This document shows positions 23,775-32,593 of a stretch of DNA of 64,000 bases, piece after piece. The stretch comes from Prevotella sp. E13-17 (GTDB lineage: Bacteria > Bacteroidota > Bacteroidia > Bacteroidales > Bacteroidaceae). Under the pieces are notes generated by a model. That model ran no database searches. It was not told where the DNA came from and saw only the letters and a program-made list of their open reading frames with translations. The stretch is taken from assembly GCF_022024035.1 (NCBI RefSeq), contig NZ_CP091787.1:3390627-3454626 (forward strand), given 5' to 3'. How positions within the stretch are numbered: the stretch's first letter is position 1; each line of letters begins with the position of its first letter. Both the position numbers and the translations under genes were made by a program.

Positions 23775-24683
23775 CTATTGATTAATCACCCATACCAGCG
23801 GTATATTTAACACTATTTCGCTTTCAACGACCAGCCAGTCTGACTGAAAACCGGGGACGTTTGCTGCGCTGTACTTATATTCGTATTCGAAACCTTCCGG
23901 CAATGAGCTTGCCCCATAATGATAATCAATCTGCAGTTCGTACTTTTCGTTATTACTAGCCATGGTAAGTCCCGTCATCTCGTGTTTGGGCAAAGTGCCA
24001 AAGTAACCCATATTCGCCAAAACAGAGATGTAGGTTCTATCATGATCCATCAGATAGTCAAACGACATGAAAGGCAACAAGGCTGTCAGCAAATGGTCAT
24101 TATAATGAAAAACGGTCTCGAAGTATTTCTCACCATCCTGCGTGGCAAGCATGTCTTTCAGGTCGTCACCCTGCCAGTTCAGTCGCTGTACGTACTTCGT
24201 TCTCATCACGTTGCCGTCTAATGTACCATAGACCTCATAGCCTGTCAATTTATTGTCAGTATAAGAGTATGCAATACTGTCCCTTAGCCTGTCGTTACGG
24301 ATATCGAGAGGCATGCTGCCAGAGACTATCTTACCGTCTTTGGTATAGAAAATACAATAGGGCGTAAATCTGGCCACTGGCCCCATTCTCATGAGTCGTC
24401 GGTAAAGATTCATGTGGAGGACGATTCTTCCTCGATCATAATGAAACGAAATAGTATCGGATTTTCCAGAGACTGTTGTTCCCCATGTTTTTCTGTACTC
24501 TTTCACCCGATGTTGGGCATCATAGTCAAAATGGAAAAGGCTTTCACCGTCTGGAATATCGGGGATGCTATCAATACGCATCGCTACCTTTCCAGGCACG
24601 TCGGGCCGAGCTGTTGTATCATCACTATTGCAGCCCGTCAGGACAATGATTATCAAGGATAAATACAAAAATATCTTTTTCAT
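23775..24683 (-). CDS. Lipoprotein, DUF4595-like
   Basis: 302 residues from ATG 24683 (MKKIFLYLSLIIIVLTGCNS); LTGC is a lipobox. The mature part is beta-rich with recurring short strands of the type FHFDYDAQHRVKEYRK, FHYDRGRIVLHMN, YSYTDNKLTGYEVYG and FHYNDHLLTAL. This is the spaced 'Y-D..G+L....' pattern seen in Bacteroidota DUF4595 lipoproteins and YD-repeat-like folds. Family assignment is by pattern only. Function unknown; presumably outer-membrane or periplasmic. Its 3' end is convergent with the RAYT relic. Confidence 0.7.
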   Translation of the reverse strand: MKKIFLYLSLIIIVLTGCNSDDTTARPDVPGKVAMRIDSIPDIPDGESLFHFDYDAQHRVKEYRKTWGTTVSGKSDTISFHYDRGRIVLHMNLYRRLMRMGPVARFTPYCIFYTKDGKIVSGSMPLDIRNDRLRDSIAYSYTDNKLTGYEVYGTLDGNVMRTKYVQRLNWQGDDLKDMLATQDGEKYFETVFHYNDHLLTALLPFMSFDYLMDHDRTYISVLANMGYFGTLPKHEMTGLTMASNNEKYELQIDYHYGASSLPEGFEYEYKYSAANVPGFQSDWLVVESEIVLNIPLVWVINQ

Positions 24684-24709
24684 GAATACAAGTATCATTT
24701 GTAGTATAC

Positions 24710-24741
24710 AAAAGCACCGCAGAAAATTCCGCGGCGCTTTT
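24710..24741 (-). terminator. Probable terminator of the fumarate reductase operon
   Basis: AAAAGCACCGC and GCGGCGCTTTT pair with one mismatch around a 10-nt loop, 27 nt after the frdB stop. Confidence 0.6.
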
Positions 24742-24767
24742 ATATAATATAAATAATGTCTATTGAC

Positions 24768-25526
24768 TTAGTCAGCCATCTTGGCCTTGATCATCTCGCG
24801 GTTCAGGCGAGCGATGTTGGCGATGGTCTCGTTCTTCGGACAAACGGCCTCGCAGGCACGAGTGTTCGTACAGTTACCAAAGCCGAGCTCATCCATCTTG
24901 GCAATCATGTTCTTCACACGACGGGCAGCCTCAACGCGACCCTGGGGAAGCAGAGCCAGCTGGCTGACCTTAGATGAAACGAACAACATGGCAGAGCCGT
25001 TCTTACAAGCTGCTACGCAAGCACCACAACCGATGCAAGATGCGCAGTCCATAGCCTCGTCGGCATCTTCCTTAGGAATCAGGATGGCGTTGGCGTCCTG
25101 AGCCTGACCGGTGCGGATGGTGGTGTAGCCACCTGCCTGGATGATCTTGTCGAAGGCATTACGGTCAACCATACAGTCCTTAATGACAGGGAAGGCAGCT
25201 GAGCGCCAAGGCTCAACGGTGATTACGTCACCATCGTTGAAGCGACGCATGTAGAGCTGACAAGTGGTAGCACCGCGTTCGGTCAAACCGTGAGGTGTAC
25301 CGTTGATGTAGAGCGAGCACATACCGCAGATACCCTCGCGGCAGTCGTGATCGAATACGAAAGGCTCCTTGCCTTCGTTGATGAGTTCTTCGTTCAGAAT
25401 GTCGAGCATCTCGAGAAACGAGGTGTCATCGGGAATATCATGCATCTCGTGAGTATCGAAGTGACCCGCATCTTTGGGACCATTCTGACGCCAAAATTTA
25501 ATGGTGAAACTTATATTCTTAGCCAT
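24768..25526 (-). CDS. frdB: Succinate dehydrogenase/fumarate reductase iron-sulfur subunit
   Basis: 252 residues. The 2Fe-2S ferredoxin domain has [21 protein letters not shown]. The C-terminal helical domain has [20 protein letters not shown] for the 4Fe-4S cluster and [17 protein letters not shown] for the remaining cluster. It passes electrons between the flavoprotein and the membrane cytochrome b. It is third in the C-A-B operon, 5 nt after the flavoprotein stop, followed by a hairpin. In anaerobic Bacteroidota this complex acts mainly as quinol:fumarate reductase in the succinate pathway. Confidence 0.95.
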   Translation of the reverse strand: MAKNISFTIKFWRQNGPKDAGHFDTHEMHDIPDDTSFLEMLDILNEELINEGKEPFVFDHDCREGICGMCSLYINGTPHGLTERGATTCQLYMRRFNDGDVITVEPWRSAAFPVIKDCMVDRNAFDKIIQAGGYTTIRTGQAQDANAILIPKEDADEAMDCASCIGCGACVAACKNGSAMLFVSSKVSQLALLPQGRVEAARRVKNMIAKMDELGFGNCTNTRACEAVCPKNETIANIARLNREMIKAKMAD

Positions 25527-25531
25527 AGTCT

Positions 25532-27511
25532 TTAATTCTTATAATTACGGGTTTGTACTTTAATTGCCTCATACTTCAGAGGCTCCTTAGAGAGCTCGGG
25601 CTCAACACCCTTGCCTTTATACTCCCAGCAGCCCACGTAGAAGTAGTTCTCATCGTCGCGCTTTGCCTCACCTTCCTCGGTCTGGTACTCCTCACGGAAG
25701 TGACCACCACAAGACTCGTTACGAGAGAGCGCGTCGAAAGCCACGAGCTGACCCATGGTGAAGAAGTCACGCAGATGGATAGCCTTGTCGAGCTCTACGT
25801 TGAGACCTTCCTTGGTGCCAGGTACGAAGAGGTTGGTGTCGAACTCCTTCTCGAGCTCGTGCATCTTCTTCAAGCCTTCCTTCAGACCCTCAGCGGTGCG
25901 ACCCATACCTACATACTCCCACATGATGTGACCCAGCTCCTTGTGCAGAGAGTCAACAGAGCGCTTACCCTTGATGTTGAGCAGACGAGTCAGCTCAGCG
26001 TCAACAGCCTTCTCTGCCTCATCGAATTCAGGACGATCGGTAGAGATCTTGCCCCAGATAGACTGGTCGGCCAGGTAGTTCTGGATGGTGTAAGGCAGTA
26101 CGAAGTAACCATCGGCCAGACCCTGCATCAGTGCAGAAGCACCCAGACGGTTAGCACCGTGGTCAGAGAAGTTACACTCACCGATAGCGAACAGGCCAGG
26201 GATAGTGGTCTGCAGCTCGTAGTCAACCCAGATGCCGCCCATGGTGTAGTGGATAGCAGGATAGATCATCATTGGCTTGTAGTACTTCACGCCATTGATC
26301 TCGTTGGCCAGGTCGCCAGGGAATACGTCTGTAATCTCCTCGTACATCTCGAACAGGTTACCATAGCGCTGCATGATGACGTCGAGACCCAGACGGTTGA
26401 TAGACTCAGAGAAGTCGAGGTAAACAGCCAGACCTGTGTTGTTAACACCGAAGCCCTTGTCGCAACGCTCCTTAGCGGCACGTGAAGCCACATCACGAGG
26501 AACGAGGTTACCGAAGGCGGGATAGCGGCGCTCCAGATAGTAGTCGCGGTCTTCCTCGGCAATATCCCAAGGATTGATCTCGCCCTTCTGCAACTTCTTA
26601 GCATCCTCAATCTTCTTTGGCACCCAGATACGACCATCGTTACGCAGTGACTCAGACATCAGCGTCAGCTTAGACTGCTTGTCACCATGAACGGGGATAC
26701 AGGTGGGGTGAATCTGAACGTATGAGGGGTTAGCAAACATTGCGCCCTTACGATAGCACTGGACGGCAGCGGTACAGTTACAACCCATAGCGTTGGTAGA
26801 GAGGAAGTAGGTGTTTCCGTAACCACCAGTGGCGATAACTACTGCATTAGCAGAGAAGCGCTCCAGCTTACCGGTTACGAGGTTCTTGGCGATGATACCA
26901 CGAGCACGGCCGTCAACGATGACCACGTCTTCCATCTCATAACGAGTGTAGAGCTTTACCTTACCAGCATTTATCTGACAGCTCAGTGAAGAGTAAGCAC
27001 CCAGCAGCAACTGCTGGCCGGTCTGACCCTTGGCGTAGAATGTACGGCTTACCTGAGCACCACCGAACGAACGGTTGGCCAGCATGCCACCATACTCACG
27101 AGCGAAGGGAACACCCTGAGCAACGCACTGGTCGATGATGTTGTTTGAAACCTCAGCCAGACGATAAACGTTGGCCTCGCGAGCGCGATAGTCACCGCCC
27201 TTCACGGTATCGTAGAACAGACGATAGACAGAGTCACCATCATTCTGATAGCACTTTGCAGCATTGATACCACCCTGTGCGGCGATAGAGTGAGCACGAC
27301 GTGGAGAGTCCTGGATACACAGGTTGATCACGTTGAAGCCCATCTCACCGAGAGAAGCAGCTGCAGAAGCACCAGCCAAACCGGTACCTACTACGATCAC
27401 ATCGAGCTTCAGCTTGTTCTTGGGGTTAACCAGGCGCTGATGAGCTTTATATTCTTTCCATTTCTCAGGCACTGGACCTGCAGGAATCTTTGAATCTAAT
27501 ACTTTTGCCAT
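25532..27511 (-). CDS. frdA: Succinate dehydrogenase/fumarate reductase flavoprotein subunit
   Basis: 659 residues. The FAD-binding motif [20 protein letters not shown] lies near residue 40. The covalent-flavin His region is [16 protein letters not shown]. The catalytic and substrate segments IHPTCIPV and [20 protein letters not shown], and the C-terminal capping region with HFREEY, are all present. Length fits the Bacteroidota and Wolinella-type subunit rather than the shorter E. coli SdhA. It is the middle gene of the operon, 36 nt after the cytochrome b gene. Confidence 0.95.
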   Translation of the reverse strand: MAKVLDSKIPAGPVPEKWKEYKAHQRLVNPKNKLKLDVIVVGTGLAGASAAASLGEMGFNVINLCIQDSPRRAHSIAAQGGINAAKCYQNDGDSVYRLFYDTVKGGDYRAREANVYRLAEVSNNIIDQCVAQGVPFAREYGGMLANRSFGGAQVSRTFYAKGQTGQQLLLGAYSSLSCQINAGKVKLYTRYEMEDVVIVDGRARGIIAKNLVTGKLERFSANAVVIATGGYGNTYFLSTNAMGCNCTAAVQCYRKGAMFANPSYVQIHPTCIPVHGDKQSKLTLMSESLRNDGRIWVPKKIEDAKKLQKGEINPWDIAEEDRDYYLERRYPAFGNLVPRDVASRAAKERCDKGFGVNNTGLAVYLDFSESINRLGLDVIMQRYGNLFEMYEEITDVFPGDLANEINGVKYYKPMMIYPAIHYTMGGIWVDYELQTTIPGLFAIGECNFSDHGANRLGASALMQGLADGYFVLPYTIQNYLADQSIWGKISTDRPEFDEAEKAVDAELTRLLNIKGKRSVDSLHKELGHIMWEYVGMGRTAEGLKEGLKKMHELEKEFDTNLFVPGTKEGLNVELDKAIHLRDFFTMGQLVAFDALSRNESCGGHFREEYQTEEGEAKRDDENYFYVGCWEYKGKGVEPELSKEPLKYEAIKVQTRNYKN

Positions 27512-27547
27512 AACTATATTGCGTTTTCAAAAAACCATTAAACTAAT

Positions 27548-28279
27548 TTACTGACAGCATGCAGCTACCGTATCACAGCATGCAGCATCGGGACAGCAGT
27601 TGAGCGAAGGAGCGCAACCGAAGGCGAAGCCCAGCACCACAACAGTGAAGCCCAGCATCAGCAGAGTGACATAGATGAGACCGATGCACTGCATGCGCTT
27701 CTGCCAGATCTTACCACTGAGGCCCAGTGTCTGCATGGCTGACCAGAAGCCGTGAGCCAGGTGGAACCAGATAGCAGCAAACCAAACCAGATAGAGCACT
27801 ACCAATGGCCAGTGTGAGAAAGTGTCGATGATGAAAGCGAAGCCATCAGCGGGGCTGTGACCGTTGGTGAAACCAGCAATCTCGGCAAACATCATGTTGT
27901 ACCAGAAGTTCTGCAGGTGAACCAGCAGACCAATCAAGATGATCAGTCCCAGAACGAGCATGTTCTTAGAGGCCCACTCTACCTTACCCGATTTAACGGT
28001 AGTAGAAACCTCATAACGGCTGTTACCGCGAGCCTTACGGTTCTGAGCCGTGAGGATAAACGCGAAAACAATGTGAATGACAGCGAGGGCAGCCAGACCC
28101 ATAGTAGCTACAAGAGCATACCAGTTGGCACCCAGCAATTCGCAAATAGTGTCGTAAGCCTCACCAGAGAAGAGCGCTACGATGTTCATTGCACAGTGGA
28201 ATGTCAAGAACAGGATGAGCGCAATGCCAGTAATAGACATTACAACCTTTCTACCAATTGATGAATTTAATAACCACAT
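27548..28279 (-). CDS. frdC: Cytochrome b558-type membrane subunit of fumarate reductase with a Cys-rich tail
   Basis: 243 residues with five membrane helices and the B-type diheme pattern (LFLTFHCAMNIVALFSG near residue 25; LAHGFWSAMQTLGLSG near 175). It anchors FrdAB and oxidises or reduces menaquinol. It is the first gene of the C-A-B operon. The last 23 or so residues after the final helix, GCAPSLNCCPDAACCDTVA and ACCQ, contain seven cysteines, including three CC pairs. Such a tail is not part of the catalytic core known from Wolinella. It may bind metal or form disulfides, and is worth checking in relatives. Confidence 0.93.
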   Translation of the reverse strand: MWLLNSSIGRKVVMSITGIALILFLTFHCAMNIVALFSGEAYDTICELLGANWYALVATMGLAALAVIHIVFAFILTAQNRKARGNSRYEVSTTVKSGKVEWASKNMLVLGLIILIGLLVHLQNFWYNMMFAEIAGFTNGHSPADGFAFIIDTFSHWPLVVLYLVWFAAIWFHLAHGFWSAMQTLGLSGKIWQKRMQCIGLIYVTLLMLGFTVVVLGFAFGCAPSLNCCPDAACCDTVAACCQ

Positions 28280-28353
28280 AAAAGATTGAAAATTAATTAA
28301 TTAATATTGATTTTAGATTTATTGTCAGCAAGACACAGACCTTCACAGGCTAA

Positions 28354-28361
28354 CAAAGATA
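28354..28361 (-). promoter_or_regulatory. -7 promoter box for the fumarate reductase operon
   Basis: The minus strand reads TATCTTTG, 74 nt before the frdC start. Confidence 0.6.
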
Positions 28362-28466
28362 CTCATAATAGAGTACGTATATACGCAATGTGGGTACAAA
28401 ATTAACTAAAAATAATGAATCTGCAAATCTTTGCTGCAGAAAATTGGGTTATTTATACAAAATAAA

Positions 28467-28508
28467 AGAATCGGAATTGCAAGGCAAAAGTGCCACAATT
28501 CCGATTCT
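28467..28508 (-). terminator. Terminator of the BACON-like lipoprotein gene
   Basis: AGAATCGGAATTG and CAATTCCGATTCT form a perfect 13-bp stem. The minus strand continues TTTTATTTTG. It lies 25 nt past the stop. Confidence 0.85.
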
Positions 28509-28533
28509 TTTTCTTCGTTTTTTTCCGTCGATA

Positions 28534-31500
28534 TTAATATTCCACGGTCTTGGTATAGGTCTTGCCACCAACAGAGAACGTCAGCTTGACAGACGGCTTA
28601 TATACGCCGTTCAACCTACTAGTAAGGCTTACCGACACTTGCTGGTTTTTATACAGGTAGCCATTACCGCCACTAAGAGCTACCGGAAGCTCGTTTCCAT
28701 CTTTATCCACCAGTACAACCGACGTGATATTGATGGTAGAATGATAGTTGTTGGTGATGACGATTGGACACTGAGACGTGACATAACCATCCGTCTTCTC
28801 GTATTCGCCCGAACCGCGCTTGACGTTTACCTTATCGGTGGCATCATAGACCTTTACTTCACAATAATCAAAGTAATTAGTGTAGGTGATGCCATCCTTC
28901 GTAAAGTCGGGTATGCCTGCATTAATATGAACACTGCCCCTCGCAAGTGCAGTTACAAGCCCCTGCTCACTGACAGAAGCCACCTTCGCATTACTACTGC
29001 TCCACTGAATATTTGCGTCATTAAAGGCTTTTGCCTCCAGTGAGACAGAACCGCCGAGCTCCAGTTCCAGGCTCTCTTGCTCCACATAGACATACTTATG
29101 CTGTTTGACAGGGAAGGCTATACGCACCTCGTCGTTATAGAGTATAATAGAGTCTATACGTTCGAAGTCGGCACCTCTGAAGACTGGAATCCTCACAAGG
29201 TTATAATACAGGTCGTAGCCATCCTTTATCGTCTGATCTACCGAGAACCATGAGCCATTTTTCGTTGTTTTGCTCACGTGATAGCCTGGTGTCAGCGTTT
29301 TCACCGGCAGATTAAACTCGCCACCATTCTTTCCGCAGGAGATCACCTTGCGATGGTCACTGAAGTTGATGGTGATATGAGGATTGGTGCGCTGCTTTAC
29401 AGCCACCTTAGCCATCTCTTCGCCAGCAACGAGGAAACGCAGCGTATCAGCATTCGCTTCATTATTAAAGTTCTCTTTGAACGAGAGGGTTATCTTCTCG
29501 GTGGTCTCGTCTATAGGAGTCATGACGCAGTCCACCCACGACGGGCTCTTGATCTGGTACTTCACGTTGCTGACAATGTTGAATTCTTTCGTCTGTTGCT
29601 TATAGCTCACCTCCACCTTCTTTACGCTAGGCACCAGCTTCACCTGGAAGTTCTGTTCCACCTTGAAAGAAGTCTTCACCGAGTTCTCATCAATGGTGTT
29701 GCCATTGGGCAGATACAGCGTAACGGTGGCCGAGCGCTTAGCCAACGCCGTATTGGTCTGAGCCGTGAAGAATACCTGATTATCCTTCACCACAGCGCTC
29801 AGCCAGCGGGCCGTCATCTGGGTCTCGTTATCGATAATCTGACAATGTATGTCCTCCAATTCGCGCGTCAGCGTCAACACGTCGCTGGTCTGGTCATAGT
29901 CCAGTTCGCGGTCTTTGATGGTCAGGTTGTCGAAGATATTATCGTGATGCTGCGTCACCCTGAACGACTTCTGGGGTGTGCTCTCGGTGATGGTCGAGCT
30001 GCTGACATAGAGCGTCACCATGGCCGAGCGGTCGTGCTTGGTCGTGAGCTTCGACGGTTTCAGCTCTATCTTATTGCCACTGAGAATGACATTCAGCCAG
30101 GTAGGCGTCTGCTGAGTGTCTTCGTCCACCAGTTTATACCTCACGCTGGTCAGGTCAACCTTCGTTGTTATCGCATGACTTGACGTATTCCATTCAAGCC
30201 CCAGGTTGGCCACTTTCAGACTGTCCAACAGGTTGTTGCCTTTTTGCGTAAACGTGAATCCCGTATGAACGGTCTTGGCATCGATGGTATTGCCATTGGG
30301 CAGATAGAGCGTCACACTGGCCGAGCGCTGATACTTAGAGTAGTTGGTCTGCGCCACAAACTCCACATGCTTGCCGTTCACCGTGGCCTGTAGCCAACCA
30401 GGTGTCTGGTGGGTGTCGTTGTCCACCAGTTGACAGCGGATGCCTGTCAGTTCGCGAGACAGTTTCAGCGTGTCGTACTTCTCGTCCCAGTTCACGGCTC
30501 GATTATTGAACTGCACATCGTCAAAGATGTTGTAATGTTCCTGATTCACCACAAACGACACCTGTTCGGTGTTCTCGTCGATGGTATTACCATTATTGGG
30601 CACAAACAGGGTCACCGTGGCCGAGCGGTTATCGACCGAGGTCAACTGCTGTGGTTTAAGAATCAGTTCCTGATGTTCGGCATCGAGTGTCACCTGCAAC
30701 CATGTTGGTGCACGCTTGGTGTCGTTGTCCACCAGTTTGGTGTGCAACAGCGAGAGGTCCACCGTCTGTTTCAGAGCCCGAACGGTCTCGTTCCAGCTCA
30801 TGGTCTGGTTCTCGAACCGATGACCATTGAAGATATTGTTGCCCGACTGCTTGAAGGCAAAGCTCGTCTTCACCGTCTTTTCGTCGATGGTGTTGCCATT
30901 AGGCAGATAGAGTGTCACCGTAGCGGTGCGGTCGGCCTTCGACATATTCTCTTTTACCGTAAAGAAGACCTGTTTCCCTTTCACCGTGGCCTGCAACCAG
31001 GTGGGCGTCTGCTTCGTGTCAACATCTGTCAACTGACAACTGATTCCCGTCAACTCTCGCGTCAGTTTCAGCGTGTCGGCCTTTTCATCCCAACTGACCA
31101 CACGATCTTTATACATCACACCATCAAAGATGTTATCGTGATTCTGCGTCAGGTAGAAGCTCGTCTGTACGGTCTGCTCCGTCAACGTATTGTCTTTACC
31201 CTTCATATACAATGTCACTTTCACCGTGCGATTAGTGTTGGAGGTCAGCGCCACCGACTTGAACAGCACCTTGTTGCCCTCAACCGTAGCCTGTAGCCAG
31301 GTGGGTGCTTTCTTGGTCAGCGTGTCCACCACCTGACACAGGATGTTCTGCAACTCATGCGATAGTTTCAGTGTATCGGCAGTTTGGTTCCAGACGATGG
31401 TGCGGTCATCATATCGCACCCCGTCAAAAATCCTGTTATGTCCCTGTTCTACGACAAAAGGCAGCGTAATGGTGGTCGTGTCGATAGTTTCACCATGATT

Positions 31501-32400
31501 AGGATAGAAGAGCATCACCGTAGCCGTACGGTCTTTTTTCAGGTTATAAATCGTCGTCGTCACGGCCACCGAGTCGCCGGCAACGGTTGCCGTACACCAT
31601 GAGGCTCGCTCCTTGGTGGCGTCGTCTATCACCTGAGCACGCACTCCCGTCAGTTGTCGGTCGGTATGAATCACATAGCGTCCGCCGGCTGCCAGCGACT
31701 TCACGGGTTTGATAGTCAGGCTGTCGAGCACAGGGTTATGAGTCTGTCTGACCAGTATCGAAGCCTTCGACAACAACGAGTCGCTGACATACTGGTCGCT
31801 GTTGGGCACCAGTCTCACCAGTGCCGCACGGTCATCCTTTGAAGCATACTGTGAAACTGCTATTGTAAGATTCTTGCCGTCGATCATGGCTTTCACCCAG
31901 TCCACCTTCTGACCGTCCAAATCATAGATTTCTGTTTTTGTGTTCTTCAGCGTGTTCTTGAATGTCAACGTGGTGTCGCCCTGCTCAAAGCCCATGACCA
32001 CCTCGTCAACATCCAGTCCGTCGAACATAGAGTTTTTCTTTTGGGTGACATAGAACACCACCGGTTGCTCCTCGTCATTAATCTCCTCGCTCTTCACGTG
32101 CAGCGTCACGCAAGCCGTACGATCGCTAACCGTGATATTCTCCATCAGGGTCAGCGCTATTGCCTTCTGATTGATTTTCACATCGAGCCAGTTGGCTGGA
32201 TATTTGGTCTTGGTGTCAATGACGGTTGCCATCACATCGGTCAGTACGTTGTCAACATTGATAGTCTTCTGCACGCCCGCAGAAGAGAATGTCTGGTTCT
32301 CTATATGGAGGCCCTCAAGCGGTGATGGAAAGTCCTCGTGTTCCACACACGACAAAAAGAGTCCCAAAACAACCAACAACGGGAACAATATTTTTTTCAT
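28534..32400 (-). CDS. Giant lipoprotein of tandem BACON-like repeats with a C-terminal Big_2 domain
   Basis: 1288 residues. A signal sequence ending LFLSCVE is a lipobox. Residues about 25-950 are nine beta-sandwich repeats of roughly 100 residues. Each carries P-x-W-L, then D-R-S/T-A-T-V-T-L-Y and a closing F-x-V-x-Q. This is the BACON-like pattern known from Bacteroidota surface proteins. The last six alternate between two subtypes: one with LTRELTGIxCQL and YLPNGNTIDE, the other with VDLxxxxxKLVD and LKPxxLT. Residues about 1130-1185 form a Big_2 Ig-like domain (LELGGSVSLEAKAF, WSSSNAKVASVSEQGLVTA). It is probably surface-exposed and binds mucin, glycan or another surface. The gene is monocistronic, divergent from the Cthe_2159-type gene. 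Confidence 0.8.
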   Translation of the reverse strand: MKKILFPLLVVLGLFLSCVEHEDFPSPLEGLHIENQTFSSAGVQKTINVDNVLTDVMATVIDTKTKYPANWLDVKINQKAIALTLMENITVSDRTACVTLHVKSEEINDEEQPVVFYVTQKKNSMFDGLDVDEVVMGFEQGDTTLTFKNTLKNTKTEIYDLDGQKVDWVKAMIDGKNLTIAVSQYASKDDRAALVRLVPNSDQYVSDSLLSKASILVRQTHNPVLDSLTIKPVKSLAAGGRYVIHTDRQLTGVRAQVIDDATKERASWCTATVAGDSVAVTTTIYNLKKDRTATVMLFYPNHGETIDTTTITLPFVVEQGHNRIFDGVRYDDRTIVWNQTADTLKLSHELQNILCQVVDTLTKKAPTWLQATVEGNKVLFKSVALTSNTNRTVKVTLYMKGKDNTLTEQTVQTSFYLTQNHDNIFDGVMYKDRVVSWDEKADTLKLTRELTGISCQLTDVDTKQTPTWLQATVKGKQVFFTVKENMSKADRTATVTLYLPNGNTIDEKTVKTSFAFKQSGNNIFNGHRFENQTMSWNETVRALKQTVDLSLLHTKLVDNDTKRAPTWLQVTLDAEHQELILKPQQLTSVDNRSATVTLFVPNNGNTIDENTEQVSFVVNQEHYNIFDDVQFNNRAVNWDEKYDTLKLSRELTGIRCQLVDNDTHQTPGWLQATVNGKHVEFVAQTNYSKYQRSASVTLYLPNGNTIDAKTVHTGFTFTQKGNNLLDSLKVANLGLEWNTSSHAITTKVDLTSVRYKLVDEDTQQTPTWLNVILSGNKIELKPSKLTTKHDRSAMVTLYVSSSTITESTPQKSFRVTQHHDNIFDNLTIKDRELDYDQTSDVLTLTRELEDIHCQIIDNETQMTARWLSAVVKDNQVFFTAQTNTALAKRSATVTLYLPNGNTIDENSVKTSFKVEQNFQVKLVPSVKKVEVSYKQQTKEFNIVSNVKYQIKSPSWVDCVMTPIDETTEKITLSFKENFNNEANADTLRFLVAGEEMAKVAVKQRTNPHITINFSDHRKVISCGKNGGEFNLPVKTLTPGYHVSKTTKNGSWFSVDQTIKDGYDLYYNLVRIPVFRGADFERIDSIILYNDEVRIAFPVKQHKYVYVEQESLELELGGSVSLEAKAFNDANIQWSSSNAKVASVSEQGLVTALARGSVHINAGIPDFTKDGITYTNYFDYCEVKVYDATDKVNVKRGSGEYEKTDGYVTSQCPIVITNNYHSTINITSVVLVDKDGNELPVALSGGNGYLYKNQQVSVSLTSRLNGVYKPSVKLTFSVGGKTYTKTVEY

Positions 32401-32454
32401 TTCCTCAAAAAGAATTTTAATGTTTTAAAGTGTCAAAAATGATTATTCAATGGG

Positions 32455-32462
32455 CAAAATTA
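32455..32462 (-). promoter_or_regulatory. -7 promoter box for the BACON-like lipoprotein
   Basis: The minus strand reads TAATTTTG, 54 nt before the start codon. Confidence 0.5.
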
Positions 32463-32557
32463 CGGAAAAAGAACGAATTACACAATATTTAAATGACTTT
32501 TTATTGAAAAAAAAGCGGATTTGATTGATTTTTTTATCTCATTCATTTTAAACGCAT

Positions 32558-32565
32558 TATCTTTG
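32558..32565 (+). promoter_or_regulatory. -7 promoter box for the Cthe_2159-type gene
   Basis: TATCTTTG, 28 nt before the ATG at 32594. Confidence 0.6.
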
Positions 32566-32593
32566 CACAATGTACTACTAAGTTATAAAAATA

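Noticed and set aside
29278..31296. Two plus-strand open frames of about 300 codons inside the BACON-like gene
   Set aside because: They are complementary-strand shadows of a repetitive coding region and have no promoter or family motif.
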